Below are positions 45,373-55,058 of a DNA stretch of 64,000 nt, in pieces. Made by a program: the position numbers and the translations under genes. Within the stretch, counting starts at the first letter, position 1. Each line of letters opens with the position of its first letter. Source of the DNA: Bradyrhizobium sp. CCGB01 (GTDB lineage: Bacteria > Pseudomonadota > Alphaproteobacteria > Rhizobiales > Xanthobacteraceae); the NCBI RefSeq assembly GCF_024199795.1, contig NZ_JANADK010000001.1, forward strand, positions 4,836,001-4,900,000, written 5' to 3'. A model generated the notes under the pieces. It worked only from the letters and a program-made list of their open reading frames with translations, did not search any database and was not told the DNA's origin.

Positions 45373-46374
45373 ATGTCGACCCATATTGAAGTCCCCCCGC
45401 ACCACTTGCTCGAGCGCATTCTCACGCTGGAGATCGTGCGGGTGACGGAACGGGCGGCAGTGTCGTCGGCGCGGCTTCGCGGACACGGCAACGAGAAGGC
45501 GGCCGACCAGGCCGCCGTGGACGCGATGCGGCGCGAGCTCAACAAGCTGCCGATCCAGGGCACCATCGTGATCGGCGAGGGCGAGCGCGACGAGGCGCCG
45601 ATGCTGTATATCGGCGAGCAGGTCGGTCTCAAGGCAGGCCCGCAAGTCGATATCGCGGTCGATCCGCTGGAAGGCACGACGCTGTGCGCCAAGAACATGC
45701 CGGGCTCGATCGCCACCATGGCGATGGCCGACGGCGGCACGTTGCTGCACGCACCCGACGTCTACATGCAGAAGCTCGCGATCGGTCCCGGCTACGACAA
45801 GGGCGTGGTCGATCTCGATGCATCGCCGGCTGACAACGTCCGCCGCCTCGCCAAGGCCAAGGGTGTCAATCCCGACGGCATCACGGTTCTCGTGCTCGAT
45901 CGTCCGCGCCATGCCGACATCATCTCGAGCGTCCGCTCGACCGGCGCGGCCGTCCGCCTCATCACCGACGGCGACGTCGCCGGCGTGATCCACTGCGCCG
46001 ATCCCGACAATACCGGCGTCGACATGTATCTCGGCACCGGCGGCGCGCCGGAAGGCGTGCTCGCGGCCGTGGCGCTGCGCTGCATCGGTGGCCAGATGCA
46101 GTGCCGCCTCATCCTCGATTCCGACGAGAAGCGCGAGCGCGCCGCCAAGATGGGCGTCAACGATCCCAAGATGATCTACGGCATCGAGGACATGGCGCGC
46201 GGCGACTGCCTGTTCGCCGCCACCGGCGTCACCACCGGCTCGCTGCTCTCCGGCGTCAAGTTCCGCAAGGACGGCGTGATCGAGACCGAGACGGTCGTGA
46301 TGCGCTCAGTCACCGGCACCGTGCGCTACATCAAGGCCGAGCACCGCGAGCTGGCGAAGTTCCACCTGGATTGA
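45373..46374 (+). CDS. glpX: Fructose-1,6-bisphosphatase, class II
   Basis: A 333-residue cytoplasmic phosphatase of gluconeogenesis and the Calvin cycle. The GlpX signature VDPLEGTTLCAKN (metal and phosphate site) is preceded by VIGEGERDEAPMLYIGE. Further family blocks are DRPRHADIISSVRSTGAAV and GTGGAPEGVLAAVALRCIGG. Length is right for the family. It is followed by a perfect hairpin at 46399-46421 and is convergent with the DUF4261 gene. Confidence 0.96.
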   Translation: MSTHIEVPPHHLLERILTLEIVRVTERAAVSSARLRGHGNEKAADQAAVDAMRRELNKLPIQGTIVIGEGERDEAPMLYIGEQVGLKAGPQVDIAVDPLEGTTLCAKNMPGSIATMAMADGGTLLHAPDVYMQKLAIGPGYDKGVVDLDASPADNVRRLAKAKGVNPDGITVLVLDRPRHADIISSVRSTGAAVRLITDGDVAGVIHCADPDNTGVDMYLGTGGAPEGVLAAVALRCIGGQMQCRLILDSDEKRERAAKMGVNDPKMIYGIEDMARGDCLFAATGVTTGSLLSGVKFRKDGVIETETVVMRSVTGTVRYIKAEHRELAKFHLD

Positions 46375-46398
46375 GTCCGCAATGCTCCCGCGCGCGAT

Positions 46399-46421
46399 CG
46401 TTCGGCTGGTTCAGCCGAACG
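46399..46421. terminator. Hairpin between convergent glpX and the DUF4261 gene
   Basis: CGTTCGGCTG (46399-46408) and CAGCCGAACG (46412-46421) form a perfect ten-pair stem with a GTT loop. There is no T run, so it may block exonucleases or work with Rho. Confidence 0.65.
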
Positions 46422-46465
46422 TCGCTGCCAAGAGACCGTGAGAGACACGACACGTCGCGCGCCTA

Positions 46466-47659
46466 CTACGGGCTGCGAGGCGACGCCGGCATGAACATGA
46501 ATGCATCGCACAAGATCAGGCCGAGTTTGACGGCCTCTTGAAGCCGGTCAACTTTTTCCGCCCAGGGCTGGAGAGGACTCTTCGCGGATTCGGGGTCTCC
46601 GCGCGCGAGTGCATGGCGAGCGTTGGTGTCTGCCTCGGCATAGGCGTCGGTTGCCAGCATTTCGGATAACCTAGTCGAAAGGGCGACGTCGAAGCTCTCA
46701 AGGCGAGTTTCCGAAACATAGTGATCGGGTTTTAGCTCGATCAGGTTTTCAGTTTTCGCTGGATCGAAAAGCCCGACCTTGCCCAACATGATCAGCAGCG
46801 GGTGATTTCGTGCGATCGAGGCGGGAATGATCTGGTAGATCCTGGTTCTCCCAGCGTGGTCGAGACAGGAAAAAAACGAAACGACCGGCCCGATGCGAAA
46901 GCGCGAGTTGCGGTGAAGAATCCCAACGTAACCGATGGTCTCGTCATCATCCTTGAATACCTTTCCGCTCGCGGTGTTTTTGTCGAGCCCGTTTGCGAGC
47001 AGATGAGACGTGGCATTGGCGACACGCACGGTGACGCCGCGTTGGTCGAGCCCGTCCACCTCGAATTCGATCTCACGTCCGATGAATGCCGAAAGCCCGA
47101 CCGTGTAGGCTCCTATGGTCTTGCCGCTCACATAGTGAACAATCTCCGTCCAAAGGCCAAATGGGTGATCCGGAAACGGTTCGAATGCGCGGCGTGACTG
47201 CTCGATCCACATCTCGGGTGAGCGTCCGACCCGTCCGTTCCAGACCACGGCGAGACAGCCAGGCTGTGCCTTGATAAGACTGCCGACGACGGCGGTGACG
47301 AGGCGGGTGCTCTCAATGACACTCAGCGCCGCCGTTTCGGCGCTCTCTACGGCAGGTCCCATGGTCGAGACAATCAGGTGTGCACCATGCTGCCCCGCGG
47401 CATCGAATGCCTCCGGCCAGACCCAGGAGGCCTGCTGCCATAGCTGTTGATCAAACGGCAGCGGAACAGACATCAGGAGGAGGACCACGAGATGATCGCC
47501 CGCGCGGATGGAGATGGCGCCGTCGGCTTTTGTGAATGCGAGGGCCGTGCTCAGCTCCCACAGGCGCCCTGGATGACGGCGTCGCAAGGTATCGATCAGA
47601 ACAGTTTCGTCCGGAAGCAAGGCCTCTTTGAGCAACACGAATGCAGGGGTCGTCGTCAT
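46466..47659 (-). CDS. DUF4261 domain protein
   Basis: A 397-residue soluble protein. Its opening TPAFVLLKEALLPDETVLIDTL and the segment HGAHLIVSTMGPAVESAETAALSVIESTRLV match the DUF4261 family, whose function is unknown and which sometimes occurs with contact-dependent or immunity-type loci. The start at 47659 begins the homologous region; an upstream in-frame extension lacks support. It is divergent from the HAD gene and convergent with glpX. The gene is less GC-rich than its neighbours, which may mean acquisition by transfer. Confidence 0.7.
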   Translation of the reverse strand: MTTTPAFVLLKEALLPDETVLIDTLRRRHPGRLWELSTALAFTKADGAISIRAGDHLVVLLLMSVPLPFDQQLWQQASWVWPEAFDAAGQHGAHLIVSTMGPAVESAETAALSVIESTRLVTAVVGSLIKAQPGCLAVVWNGRVGRSPEMWIEQSRRAFEPFPDHPFGLWTEIVHYVSGKTIGAYTVGLSAFIGREIEFEVDGLDQRGVTVRVANATSHLLANGLDKNTASGKVFKDDDETIGYVGILHRNSRFRIGPVVSFFSCLDHAGRTRIYQIIPASIARNHPLLIMLGKVGLFDPAKTENLIELKPDHYVSETRLESFDVALSTRLSEMLATDAYAEADTNARHALARGDPESAKSPLQPWAEKVDRLQEAVKLGLILCDAFMFMPASPRSP

Positions 47660-47817
47660 CGCGCGCACTCCAAAGGGTTGAGGCAAGTCATCTTGCTCAT
47701 CTCTGGCGTGTTTGGCCAGTCCGACTAGCGCCATTGTTGTGCGTGCTGGATCGTGCTTTAAAGCCGCACCCCTCAATTGAAGCCGCCCGAGAAGCGGCGG
47801 GGAGCGCGGAGCAAAAC

Positions 47818-48546
47818 ATGACAACTACATCCGATCTCTCCGCCGTCAAAGCCCTCGTGTTCGACGTGTTCGGCACGGTCGTGGACTGGCGCACCAGCCT
47901 GATCACCGACTTCATGTGGTGGGCGAAGGGCCGCGGGATCAGCGCCGACTGGACCGCCTTGGTCGACGGCTGGCGCGGCATGTACATGGCCTCGATGGAC
48001 GACGTGCGCCAACATCCCGAGCGCGGCTATGTCATGCTCGACGATCTGCACCGCCGCTCGTTGGAAAAGCTGGTCGCGCAGTTTGCGATTAAGGGCCTCA
48101 CCGAGGCCGATCTCGATCACCTCACCAAGGGCTGGCATCGCCTCAATCCCTGGCCCGACAGCGTCGCGGGCCTGACGCGGCTGAAGACGAAATTCGTGAT
48201 CTCGCCGCTGTCGAACGGCAACGTCGCGCTGCTCACCAACATGGCGAAGTTTGCAGGCCTGCCGTGGGACCTCATCATGTCGGCCGAGCTGTTCGAGCAC
48301 TACAAGCCCGATGCCGAAACCTATCTCGGCGCCGCGCGCCTGCTTTGCCTCAAGCCGAAACAGGTGATGATGGTCGCCGCCCACAACGGCGATCTCGCCG
48401 CCGCACAGAAGAACGGGCTGAAGACCGCGTTCGTGGCGCGGCCGACGGAGTACGGGCCGTTGCAGAAGGTCGATTTCGAGGCGACGGGTAAGTGGGATAT
48501 CGTCGCCAGGGACTTCGGCGGGATCGCCGACAAGCTGGGCTGCTAG
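47818..48546 (+). CDS. Haloacid dehalogenase type II family hydrolase
   Basis: A 242-residue HAD enzyme. The nucleophile motif I is VFDVFGTVVDWRTS (Asp-16), motif II is ISPLSNGNVALL, the motif III lysine is in HYKPDAETYLGA and motif IV is VAAHNGDLAAAQKNG. It resembles L-2-haloacid dehalogenases, but similar proteins act on phosphates, so the substrate is open. It starts 158 bases from the divergent DUF4261 start. Its stop is followed by a hairpin. Confidence 0.88.
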   Translation: MTTTSDLSAVKALVFDVFGTVVDWRTSLITDFMWWAKGRGISADWTALVDGWRGMYMASMDDVRQHPERGYVMLDDLHRRSLEKLVAQFAIKGLTEADLDHLTKGWHRLNPWPDSVAGLTRLKTKFVISPLSNGNVALLTNMAKFAGLPWDLIMSAELFEHYKPDAETYLGAARLLCLKPKQVMMVAAHNGDLAAAQKNGLKTAFVARPTEYGPLQKVDFEATGKWDIVARDFGGIADKLGC

Positions 48547-48559
48547 CACCGCAGCTCCC

Positions 48560-48580
48560 GCTCGCAGATTAGCTGCGAGC
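48560..48580 (+). terminator. Hairpin after the HAD gene
   Basis: GCTCGCAG (48560-48567) and CTGCGAGC (48573-48580) pair perfectly with an ATTAG loop, 13 bases after the HAD stop. It lacks a T run. Confidence 0.5.
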
Positions 48581-48771
48581 TCGACCACCGGGCCGAGCAA
48601 TCACGCTTGCGCGGGGCCGTGGTCGTAAGACGCGTGCCGCAGCAGCGAAACTGCGACCTTGCTCAGCGCCGACATACCGCTACGCCGCGTGGCGGGCGGG
48701 CTGCCGTCCGACGTGACGAGGGAACATACCCCAAAGCACATGGTTCGGAGCCTCGATCATTATTGCACCGA

Positions 48772-48791
48772 GTACAATGTTCTGATTGTAC
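48772..48791. promoter_or_regulatory. Perfect inverted repeat, candidate operator
   Basis: GTACAAT-GTTCTG-ATTGTAC is a perfect 7-base inverted repeat with a 6-base centre. It lies about 80 bases before a small ORF and 245 bases before the TauE gene. It could be an operator or a small hairpin. Confidence 0.4.
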
Positions 48792-48868
48792 CGACAAATA
48801 AGTCGGATCATATTCCGGGCAAAGAGCAAATTGCACCGGGAACGCTCGGTGGCAATGGAGCGACGACA

Positions 48869-48994
48869 ATGCCCGTGAGTTATCTCGATCTGTTTCTCGC
48901 GTTCCTCGGATTGACCTTTGGACTGCCCTCTGTGCTGCCCGGCCTGTTTTTCCGGAATGAGGACGGTCGGCCCCCGAGGTCGCAGGCGGACTGA
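48869..48994 (+). CDS. Candidate 41-residue membrane peptide
   Basis: MPVSYLDLFLAFLGLTFGLP then SVLPGLFFRNEDGRPPRSQAD. One hydrophobic helix with a polar, charged C-terminus. A GGAG site lies 10 bases upstream. It sits 41 bases before the TauE gene on the same strand. No family was recognised. Confidence 0.4.
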   Translation: MPVSYLDLFLAFLGLTFGLPSVLPGLFFRNEDGRPPRSQAD

Positions 48995-49035
48995 TGGTGC
49001 GGTTCGCACAGCGTAACGGACCTTGAGAAGCGCAG

Positions 49036-49794
49036 ATGGAGTTGACGGCCACCACAATCCTCGTCGCGTTCACCGGCGTCTTCCTGATCTGCTTCATGAA
49101 GGGCGCGTTCGGCGGCGGCTTCTCGATCATCGGCATTCCGCTCCTGTCGTTTGTGATGGACCCGGTGACCGCTGGCGGACTGCTCGCGCCACTGTTCATT
49201 GCGATGGATCTGTTCGCGCTACGCTACTGGAAGCCTTCGACCTGGTCGAAGCCGGACATCGGCCTGCTATTGCCCGGGCTCGTGGTCGGCATCGGCCTCG
49301 GTTATCTCCTGTTTCGCGTGCTGGACCATCGAGCGGTTGCGATCGTGATGGCGGTCGTCACGCTGATCTTCGTTGGCTTGTGGTTGGTGAGCGATCCGAA
49401 GGTGGTCGTTCGCCCGCGTTCGGCACCGAAGGCGGTCGCTGCCGGTCTTGCCTCGGGCGTGACGACGATGGTCGCGCATTCCGGCGGGCCGCCGCTGGCG
49501 ATGTATCTGCTACCGCTCGGCCTCAGCAAGGAGGTCTATGCGGGAACGACGAGCCTGTTCTTCACTGTCGGCAATGCGACCAAGGCGGTGCCGTGGCTGC
49601 TGTTGGTGCGGCCGGCGGGCCATGTCTGGATCGTGATGGCGGCCTGCCTCCTGGCCATTCCCACCGGCGTCTGGCTCGGCTGGCGGTTGCATGGCAGGCT
49701 CGACCAGCAACAGATCTATCGCGCCTGTCACGGATTGCTGGTAGTCACGGCGCTGAAGCTCTTGTGGGACGGTGTTTCCGATTATCTCGTGTGA
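49036..49794 (+). CDS. TauE/SafE family sulfite exporter-like permease
   Basis: A 252-residue inner-membrane permease with about eight helices. The two-fold repeat is visible: FMKGAFGGGFSIIGIPLLSF in the first half and ASGVTTMVAHSGGPPLAMYL in the second, both family signatures. Substrates of the family include sulfite, sulfoacetate and other organosulfur anions; the specificity here is not known. Its last 13 bases overlap the end of the convergent TetR gene. Confidence 0.92.
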   Translation: MELTATTILVAFTGVFLICFMKGAFGGGFSIIGIPLLSFVMDPVTAGGLLAPLFIAMDLFALRYWKPSTWSKPDIGLLLPGLVVGIGLGYLLFRVLDHRAVAIVMAVVTLIFVGLWLVSDPKVVVRPRSAPKAVAAGLASGVTTMVAHSGGPPLAMYLLPLGLSKEVYAGTTSLFFTVGNATKAVPWLLLVRPAGHVWIVMAACLLAIPTGVWLGWRLHGRLDQQQIYRACHGLLVVTALKLLWDGVSDYLV

Positions 49795-50444
49795 TCTTCA
49801 GCCGCGCAGAACATCGCAATCGCAAGATCGATCCGCCGGTCCAGCGCCCGGCGGTTGAGCCGGAATCCGTCGTCGGTCAGCAGGCGGAAATGATCATGGC
49901 TGAATACCATTCCGAGCAGCATTTCGGCGACAAGGCGCAGCGGCAGGTTCTCGAGACGAGGCTCCAGGCGAACCGTCCTAAGCAGTTCGGCGACACCGTC
50001 CGTGCCTGTATCGAGGATAACTTCCGCGAACATGCGGCCGAGGCCAGGTGAAGCCTGGCGCTCGCCAATGATCAGGCGATGCAGCGCGATTTCGCTCGGC
50101 GCCAGCGCCACGTCGGCAATCTTCCGGAGCGAGTGTCGTAACCGGGTCGCTGGCGGTCCTTCAAGCGGAGCGTCCGCAAAATGAACTTCGGGCAGGCTGC
50201 GCAGCAGCATGGCGCGGAACAGCTCGGTCTTGCTCTCGAACAATTTGTAGAGCGTCTTCTTCGACATTCCGGCAGCGCCGGCGATGTCGTCCATCGTCGT
50301 CGCCGCAAAGCCCTTGCTGGTGAAGGTGTCCTTCGCCGCCGTCAGCAGGTGCAACATCCTCGCGTCGGGAGCGGGAATATCGACGCTCCGCTCCGGGGGA
50401 CGGTTGTCGCCGGTGCGGGTGCGCTTCTCCGATGTTTTCGCCAT
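49782..50444 (-). CDS. TetR/AcrR family transcriptional repressor of the RND pump
   Basis: A 220-residue regulator. The N-terminal helix-turn-helix is TFTSKGFAATTMDDIAGAAGMSKKTLYKLFESKTELF (given here only as a location: residues 40-77, split for clarity as the helices around GFAATTMDDIA and MSKKTLYKLF). The C-terminal ligand domain is AcrR-like. The start at 50444 follows the family, and an upstream ATG at 50513 was rejected. It is divergent from the RND operon, and two perfect-style 18-base operators lie between them, which makes it the probable repressor of that operon and of itself. Confidence 0.93.
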   Translation of the reverse strand: MAKTSEKRTRTGDNRPPERSVDIPAPDARMLHLLTAAKDTFTSKGFAATTMDDIAGAAGMSKKTLYKLFESKTELFRAMLLRSLPEVHFADAPLEGPPATRLRHSLRKIADVALAPSEIALHRLIIGERQASPGLGRMFAEVILDTGTDGVAELLRTVRLEPRLENLPLRLVAEMLLGMVFSHDHFRLLTDDGFRLNRRALDRRIDLAIAMFCAAEDHTR

Positions 50445-50527
50445 GCAAGACCTGCCGCCGATGTTGAGCCGCTTCACGACTGCTTGAACGGAAATGTGAG
50501 GGCAGCCTAGCACTTGACTTCAGGGAT

Positions 50528-50567
50528 GGAAACTACCAAGTTTCCTAATGGAAACCAGAGAGTTTCC
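50528..50567. promoter_or_regulatory. Tandem 18-base inverted repeats, likely TetR operators
   Basis: GGAAACT-ACCA-AGTTTCC at 50528-50545 is perfect. GGAAACC-AGAG-AGTTTCC at 50550-50567 has one mismatch. Their centres are 22 bases apart, about two helical turns, on the same face. A further half-site TTTCC follows at 50573. They lie between the divergent TetR and RND operon starts, with a TTGACT hexamer at 50514-50519. Confidence 0.75.
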
Positions 50568-50629
50568 AATTGTTTCCGTTGCCATGATCCCGCCCTGAGG
50601 TCGGCAACGCCATCTCATGGATCGTCATC

Positions 50630-51835
50630 ATGCCTCTCCCGATCGTCCGCGCCGTTCCCTTGCTTGCCCTGCTGTCGCTCGCAGCCTGCGGCGAGCAGAG
50701 CCAGGCGCCGGTCGCGCAACAGGCGGCGCCGGAAGTCGGCGTCGTCACGTTGAAGCCCCAGCAGGCGAAGGTCTCGACGGTCCTGCCGGGCCGCGTCGTC
50801 GCCTATCAGGTTTCCGAGGTGCGGCCGCAGGTCACCGGCATTCTCCTCAAGCGCGACTTCGTCGAAGGTGCCGAGGTCAAGGAGGGCGACCAGCTCTATG
50901 AGATCGATCCCATTCAGTACAAGGCGGCGCTGGCCAGCGCCGAGGCCGCCGTGCAGAGGGCGGAGGCAACGCTCGTCAGCGTCAAGCTGAAAGCCGCGCG
51001 CAAAACTCAGCTGCTCCAGACCAACGCGGCCAGCCAGCAGGACGTCGACGATGCGGTCGCCGCCTACAAGCAGGGCGAGGCCGATGTGAGCGCGGCACAG
51101 GCCAACCGCGACACCGCTGCGATCGCGCTGGACCGCACCAAGGTCGCCGCGTCGATCTCGGGCCGCATTGGGAAGTCGACGATCACGCCGGGCGCACTCG
51201 TCACCGCCAGCCAGGCGACCGCGATGACGACGATCCAGCAGCTCGATCCTGTCTACGTCGATCTCGACCAGTCGACATCCGAGATGGAGCGCCTGCGCAG
51301 CCAGATCGCGAGCGGAAAGCTCAAGCGGCCGGCCGAAGGCGTGCAGGTCGAGCTCCTGATGGAGAGCGGCAGGGCCTACGGTCACAAGGGCAAATACGGT
51401 TTCACCGATACGAGCGTCAACGAGAGCACCGGCTCGGTGAGCTCGCGCGCGATCTTCGCCAATCCCGAGCGCGCGCTGCTGCCCGGCATGTACGTCCGCG
51501 CCCGCGTCGTCGCCGGCGTCGATCCGGCCGCGATCCTGGTGCCGCAGCGGGCGGTCTCGCGTAATCCGCTGGGGCAGGCGGTGGCGATGTTCGTCGACAA
51601 GGATGGCAGGATCGAGCAGCGGACGCTGGATCTCGGCGAGGAGATCGACGGCAACTGGCTGGTTCGTTCCGGCGCCAAGCCGGGTGATCGTCTCGTCGTC
51701 GAGGGAACGCAGAAGGCCCGCCCCGGCGCGTCCGTTAAGACCGTCGAGGTCGCGGTCGATCCGGCAACCGGCCTGACAGAGAATCCGACGCGGCAGGCCG
51801 ATGCGCGGCCCGCGGCCACGACGACCGAGCAGTAA
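50630..51835 (+). CDS. RND efflux pump periplasmic adaptor (AcrA-like)
   Basis: A 401-residue membrane fusion protein. The signal peptide ends in a lipobox ([10 protein letters not shown], Cys about residue 20), so it is lipid-anchored in the periplasm. It has the barrel-sandwich start [20 protein letters not shown], the helical hairpin (about 95-175, [20 protein letters not shown]), a beta-barrel and the C-terminal region [11 protein letters not shown]. It bridges the permease below with an outer membrane channel, which is not encoded nearby. The permease starts 5 bases after its stop. Confidence 0.95.
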   Translation: MPLPIVRAVPLLALLSLAACGEQSQAPVAQQAAPEVGVVTLKPQQAKVSTVLPGRVVAYQVSEVRPQVTGILLKRDFVEGAEVKEGDQLYEIDPIQYKAALASAEAAVQRAEATLVSVKLKAARKTQLLQTNAASQQDVDDAVAAYKQGEADVSAAQANRDTAAIALDRTKVAASISGRIGKSTITPGALVTASQATAMTTIQQLDPVYVDLDQSTSEMERLRSQIASGKLKRPAEGVQVELLMESGRAYGHKGKYGFTDTSVNESTGSVSSRAIFANPERALLPGMYVRARVVAGVDPAAILVPQRAVSRNPLGQAVAMFVDKDGRIEQRTLDLGEEIDGNWLVRSGAKPGDRLVVEGTQKARPGASVKTVEVAVDPATGLTENPTRQADARPAATTTEQ

Positions 51836-51840
51836 TCATC

Positions 51841-54800
51841 ATGTCGCACTTCTTCATTAAGCGGCCGATCTTCGCCTGGGTCATCGCCATCCTGATCATG
51901 CTGGGCGGCGTGCTCGCGATCATGCGGCTGCCGATCGCGCAATATCCGCAGATCGCGCCGACCGTGGTCACGATCACGGCGACCTATCCCGGCGCCAACG
52001 CCGAGACGGCGGAGAACTCGGTGACCAAGGTCATCGAGCAGAACATGACCGGTCTCGACTATCTCCAGTACATGTCGTCGTCCAGCACCTCGACCGGCGT
52101 CGTGCAGATCTCGCTGACATTCACCAACGAGGCCGACGCCGACATCGCCCAGGTGCAGGTGCAGAACAAGCTCCAGCTCGCCACCCCGCTGCTGCCGCAG
52201 GTAGTGCAGCAGCAGGGCATCAAGGTCGTGAAGTCGTCGTCGAGCTTCCTGATGGTGCTCGGCTTCGTGTCCGAGGACGGCCGGCTCACCGCCAGCGATA
52301 TCGCCGATTACGTGGCGTCCTCGATCAACGACCCGATCAGCCGCGTTGCCGGCGTCGGCCAGGTGCAGCTGTTCGGCTCCGAATACGCGATGCGGATCTG
52401 GCTCGATCCGGACAGGCTCGCCAAATACAATCTGATGCCGGGCGATGTGACCGCGGCGATCCAGGCCCAGAACACGCAGGTGACGGCCGGCCAGCTCGGC
52501 GGCCTGCCGTCCGTCGGCGGCCAGCAGCTCAACGCGACCATCACCTCGCAGAGTCGCCTTCAGACCGTCGACCAGTTCAAGGACATCATCCTGCGCACGG
52601 CATCATCGGGCCAGGCGGTGCGCATCGGCGACGTCGCGCGCGTCGAGCTCGGGTCGAAGTCCTACGATTCCACTGCGCGCTACAACGGCAAGCCGGCTTC
52701 AGGCATGGGCATCAGCCTTGCAACCGGCGCCAACGCGGTTGCAACCTCCGAAGCCGTGAAGACGCGCATTGCCCAGCTCAGTGCCACCATGCCGGAGGGG
52801 CTGCGCGTCATCTATCCCTACGACACCACGCCGTTCGTCAAACTGTCGATCGAGAAGGTGATCCACACGCTGTTCGAGGCGATTGCTCTCGTCTTCGTCG
52901 TGATGTTCGTGTTCCTCCAGAGCTGGCGCGCCACCATCATTCCGACCATCGCGGTACCGGTGGTGCTGCTCGGGACGTTCGGCGTGCTTTCGCTTGCCGG
53001 CTATTCGATCAACACGCTGACGATGTTCGCGATGGTGCTGGCGATCGGCCTGCTGGTCGACGACGCCATCGTCGTGGTCGAGAACGTCGAGCGCGTCATG
53101 GCCGAGGAGCATCTGTCCCCGCGCGAGGCGACCGAAAAGTCCATGCGCGAGATCACCGGCGCTCTGGTCGGGATCGGCGTCGTGCTCTCGGCCGTGTTCA
53201 TCCCCATGGCCTTCTTCAACGGCTCCGTCGGCATCATCTACCGGCAGTTCGCGCTGACCATCGTCACGGCGATGCTGCTCTCGGTGCTGGTGGCGCTCGT
53301 CCTGACCCCGGCCTTATGTGCCACGATCCTGAAGCCGCCGAAGCATCATGGCACCCAAGGCGGCTTCTTCGGGCTGTTCAACCGCGGCTTTGATCGCATG
53401 GCCGATGGCTACCAGCGCGGCGCTGCGGTTGCGATCAAGCGGGTTGCGGGCTTGATGATCGCCTTCGCGGCGATCGTCGCCTGCATGGTCGTCCTGTTCC
53501 AGCGGCTGCCGAGCTCGTTCCTGCCCGAAGAGGACCAGGGCACGATCATGACCCTGATCCAGCTTCCGGTCGGCGCCACCTCGGTGCGCACGCTCGAGGT
53601 CATCAAGCAGGTCGAGCACCAATATCTCGACAACGAGAAGGATGCGGTGGAAGGCGTGTTCGCTGTCAGCGGTTTCAGCTTTGCCGGCCAGGGGCAGAAC
53701 GTTGGCCTTGCCTTCGTCAGCCTGAAACCGTTCGACGAGCGCAAGAGCCCTGCGACCTCGGCGCAGGCTGTGGTCGGCCGCGCCATGGGCGCCTTTTCAA
53801 AAATCCGCGACGCGATGGTGTTCGCGGTGTTGCCGCCCTCGATCCCCGGCTTCGGCAATGCCGGCGGCTTCGATCTCTATCTCCAGGACACCGGCGGCAA
53901 CGGTCACGAGGCGCTGATCCAGGCGCGCAACCAACTGCTCGGCCAGCTCGCGGCGGATAGGCGCGTGGCGCAGGCGCGGCCGAACGGCCAGGACGATACG
54001 CCGCAATTCAACGTCGACGTCGATCAGGCCAAGGCCACCGCGCTCGGCGTCAACCTGAGCGATCTCAACACCACGCTGTCGGCGGCCTGGGGCGGGGCCT
54101 ATGTCAACGACTTCATCGACCGTGGCCGCGTCAAGCAGGTCTATGTCCAGAGCGATGCGCCGTTCCGCATGGATACCAGCGACATCGGCCGCTGGTACGT
54201 CCGCAATACCGCCGGCTCCATGGTGCCGTTCTCGGCGCTGGCCACCAATCGCTGGAGTTATGGTTCGCCGCGGCTGGAGCGCTACAACGGCGTCGCGGCC
54301 GTCGAGCTCCAGGGACAGGCCGGGCAGGGCATCAGCTCGGGTATCGCGATGCAGGCCGTGGAAGAGCAGATGGCCAAGCTGCCCAAGGGCTACGGGCACG
54401 AATGGACCGGATTGTCGTTCCAGGAGCGGCTCACCGGCAGCCAGACGCTGTACCTCTATTCGATCTCGCTCCTGATCGTCTTCCTCAGCCTTGCGGCGCT
54501 CTATGAGAGCTGGTCGGTTCCGTTCGCGGTGATGCTGACGGTGCCCATCGGCGTGCTCGGCGCACTGCTCGGAGCGACGCTGTTCAGCCAGGCCAACGAC
54601 GTCTATTTCCAGGTCGGCCTGCTCACCACGATCGGTCTCGCCTCGAAGAACGCGATCCTGATCGTCGAGTTCGCGCTGGAGCAGATCGCGGCCGGCCGCA
54701 GCCTCGTCGAGGCCACGCTGCACGTGGCGCGGCAACGTCTCCGCCCGATCTTGATGACTTCGCTCGCCTTCATCCTCGGCGTGATGCCGCTGGCGGTGGC

Positions 54801-54987
54801 GACAGGGGCGGGCTCCGCCAGCCAGAACGCGGTCGGCATTGGCGTGGCCGGCGGCATGATCGCGGCGACCGTGCTGGGCATCTTCTTCGTTCCCGCGCTG
54901 TTCGTGCTGGTCAAGCGGATCTTTCCCGGCGCCAGGACGGATGCGGCTGTGCCGAAAACGGCGATCTTTGCCGAGCCGGCGGAATAG
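51841..54987 (+). CDS. RND multidrug efflux permease (HAE-1, AcrB-like)
   Basis: A 1048-residue, 12-helix inner-membrane pump powered by proton import. Helix 4 contains the proton-relay aspartates in [19 protein letters not shown]. The pore-domain start is [20 protein letters not shown], and [12 protein letters not shown] and the late [17 protein letters not shown] block are typical of HAE-1. It forms a tripartite pump with the adaptor before it and a TolC-like channel encoded elsewhere. The substrates are likely drugs, detergents or plant phenolics, but this is inference. Confidence 0.97.
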   Translation: MSHFFIKRPIFAWVIAILIMLGGVLAIMRLPIAQYPQIAPTVVTITATYPGANAETAENSVTKVIEQNMTGLDYLQYMSSSSTSTGVVQISLTFTNEADADIAQVQVQNKLQLATPLLPQVVQQQGIKVVKSSSSFLMVLGFVSEDGRLTASDIADYVASSINDPISRVAGVGQVQLFGSEYAMRIWLDPDRLAKYNLMPGDVTAAIQAQNTQVTAGQLGGLPSVGGQQLNATITSQSRLQTVDQFKDIILRTASSGQAVRIGDVARVELGSKSYDSTARYNGKPASGMGISLATGANAVATSEAVKTRIAQLSATMPEGLRVIYPYDTTPFVKLSIEKVIHTLFEAIALVFVVMFVFLQSWRATIIPTIAVPVVLLGTFGVLSLAGYSINTLTMFAMVLAIGLLVDDAIVVVENVERVMAEEHLSPREATEKSMREITGALVGIGVVLSAVFIPMAFFNGSVGIIYRQFALTIVTAMLLSVLVALVLTPALCATILKPPKHHGTQGGFFGLFNRGFDRMADGYQRGAAVAIKRVAGLMIAFAAIVACMVVLFQRLPSSFLPEEDQGTIMTLIQLPVGATSVRTLEVIKQVEHQYLDNEKDAVEGVFAVSGFSFAGQGQNVGLAFVSLKPFDERKSPATSAQAVVGRAMGAFSKIRDAMVFAVLPPSIPGFGNAGGFDLYLQDTGGNGHEALIQARNQLLGQLAADRRVAQARPNGQDDTPQFNVDVDQAKATALGVNLSDLNTTLSAAWGGAYVNDFIDRGRVKQVYVQSDAPFRMDTSDIGRWYVRNTAGSMVPFSALATNRWSYGSPRLERYNGVAAVELQGQAGQGISSGIAMQAVEEQMAKLPKGYGHEWTGLSFQERLTGSQTLYLYSISLLIVFLSLAALYESWSVPFAVMLTVPIGVLGALLGATLFSQANDVYFQVGLLTTIGLASKNAILIVEFALEQIAAGRSLVEATLHVARQRLRPILMTSLAFILGVMPLAVATGAGSASQNAVGIGVAGGMIAATVLGIFFVPALFVLVKRIFPGARTDAAVPKTAIFAEPAE

Positions 54988-55027
54988 GCCAATCGGTTGG
55001 TTTGACATCTTTCATGCAAGCGCCTTT

Positions 55028-55048
55028 CATATCGATAAAATCGATGTG
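55028..55048. promoter_or_regulatory. Imperfect inverted repeat upstream of the LysR gene
   Basis: CATATCGAT-AAA-ATCGATGTG pairs at 8 of 9 arm positions and has the T-N11-A form of a LysR-type box. It lies 11 bases before the GTG start. A TTGACA hexamer at 55002-55007 precedes it. It may serve autoregulation. Confidence 0.45.
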
Positions 55049-55058
55049 AGGGGCGCCC

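Larger units (their letters stand above)
48547..48868. other. Intergenic region after the HAD gene
   Basis: About 320 bases. It has the terminator-like hairpin 48560-48580, a perfect 20-base inverted repeat at 48772-48791 and then a small ORF from 48869. The middle (48590-48760) has no recognised feature. Confidence 0.5.
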
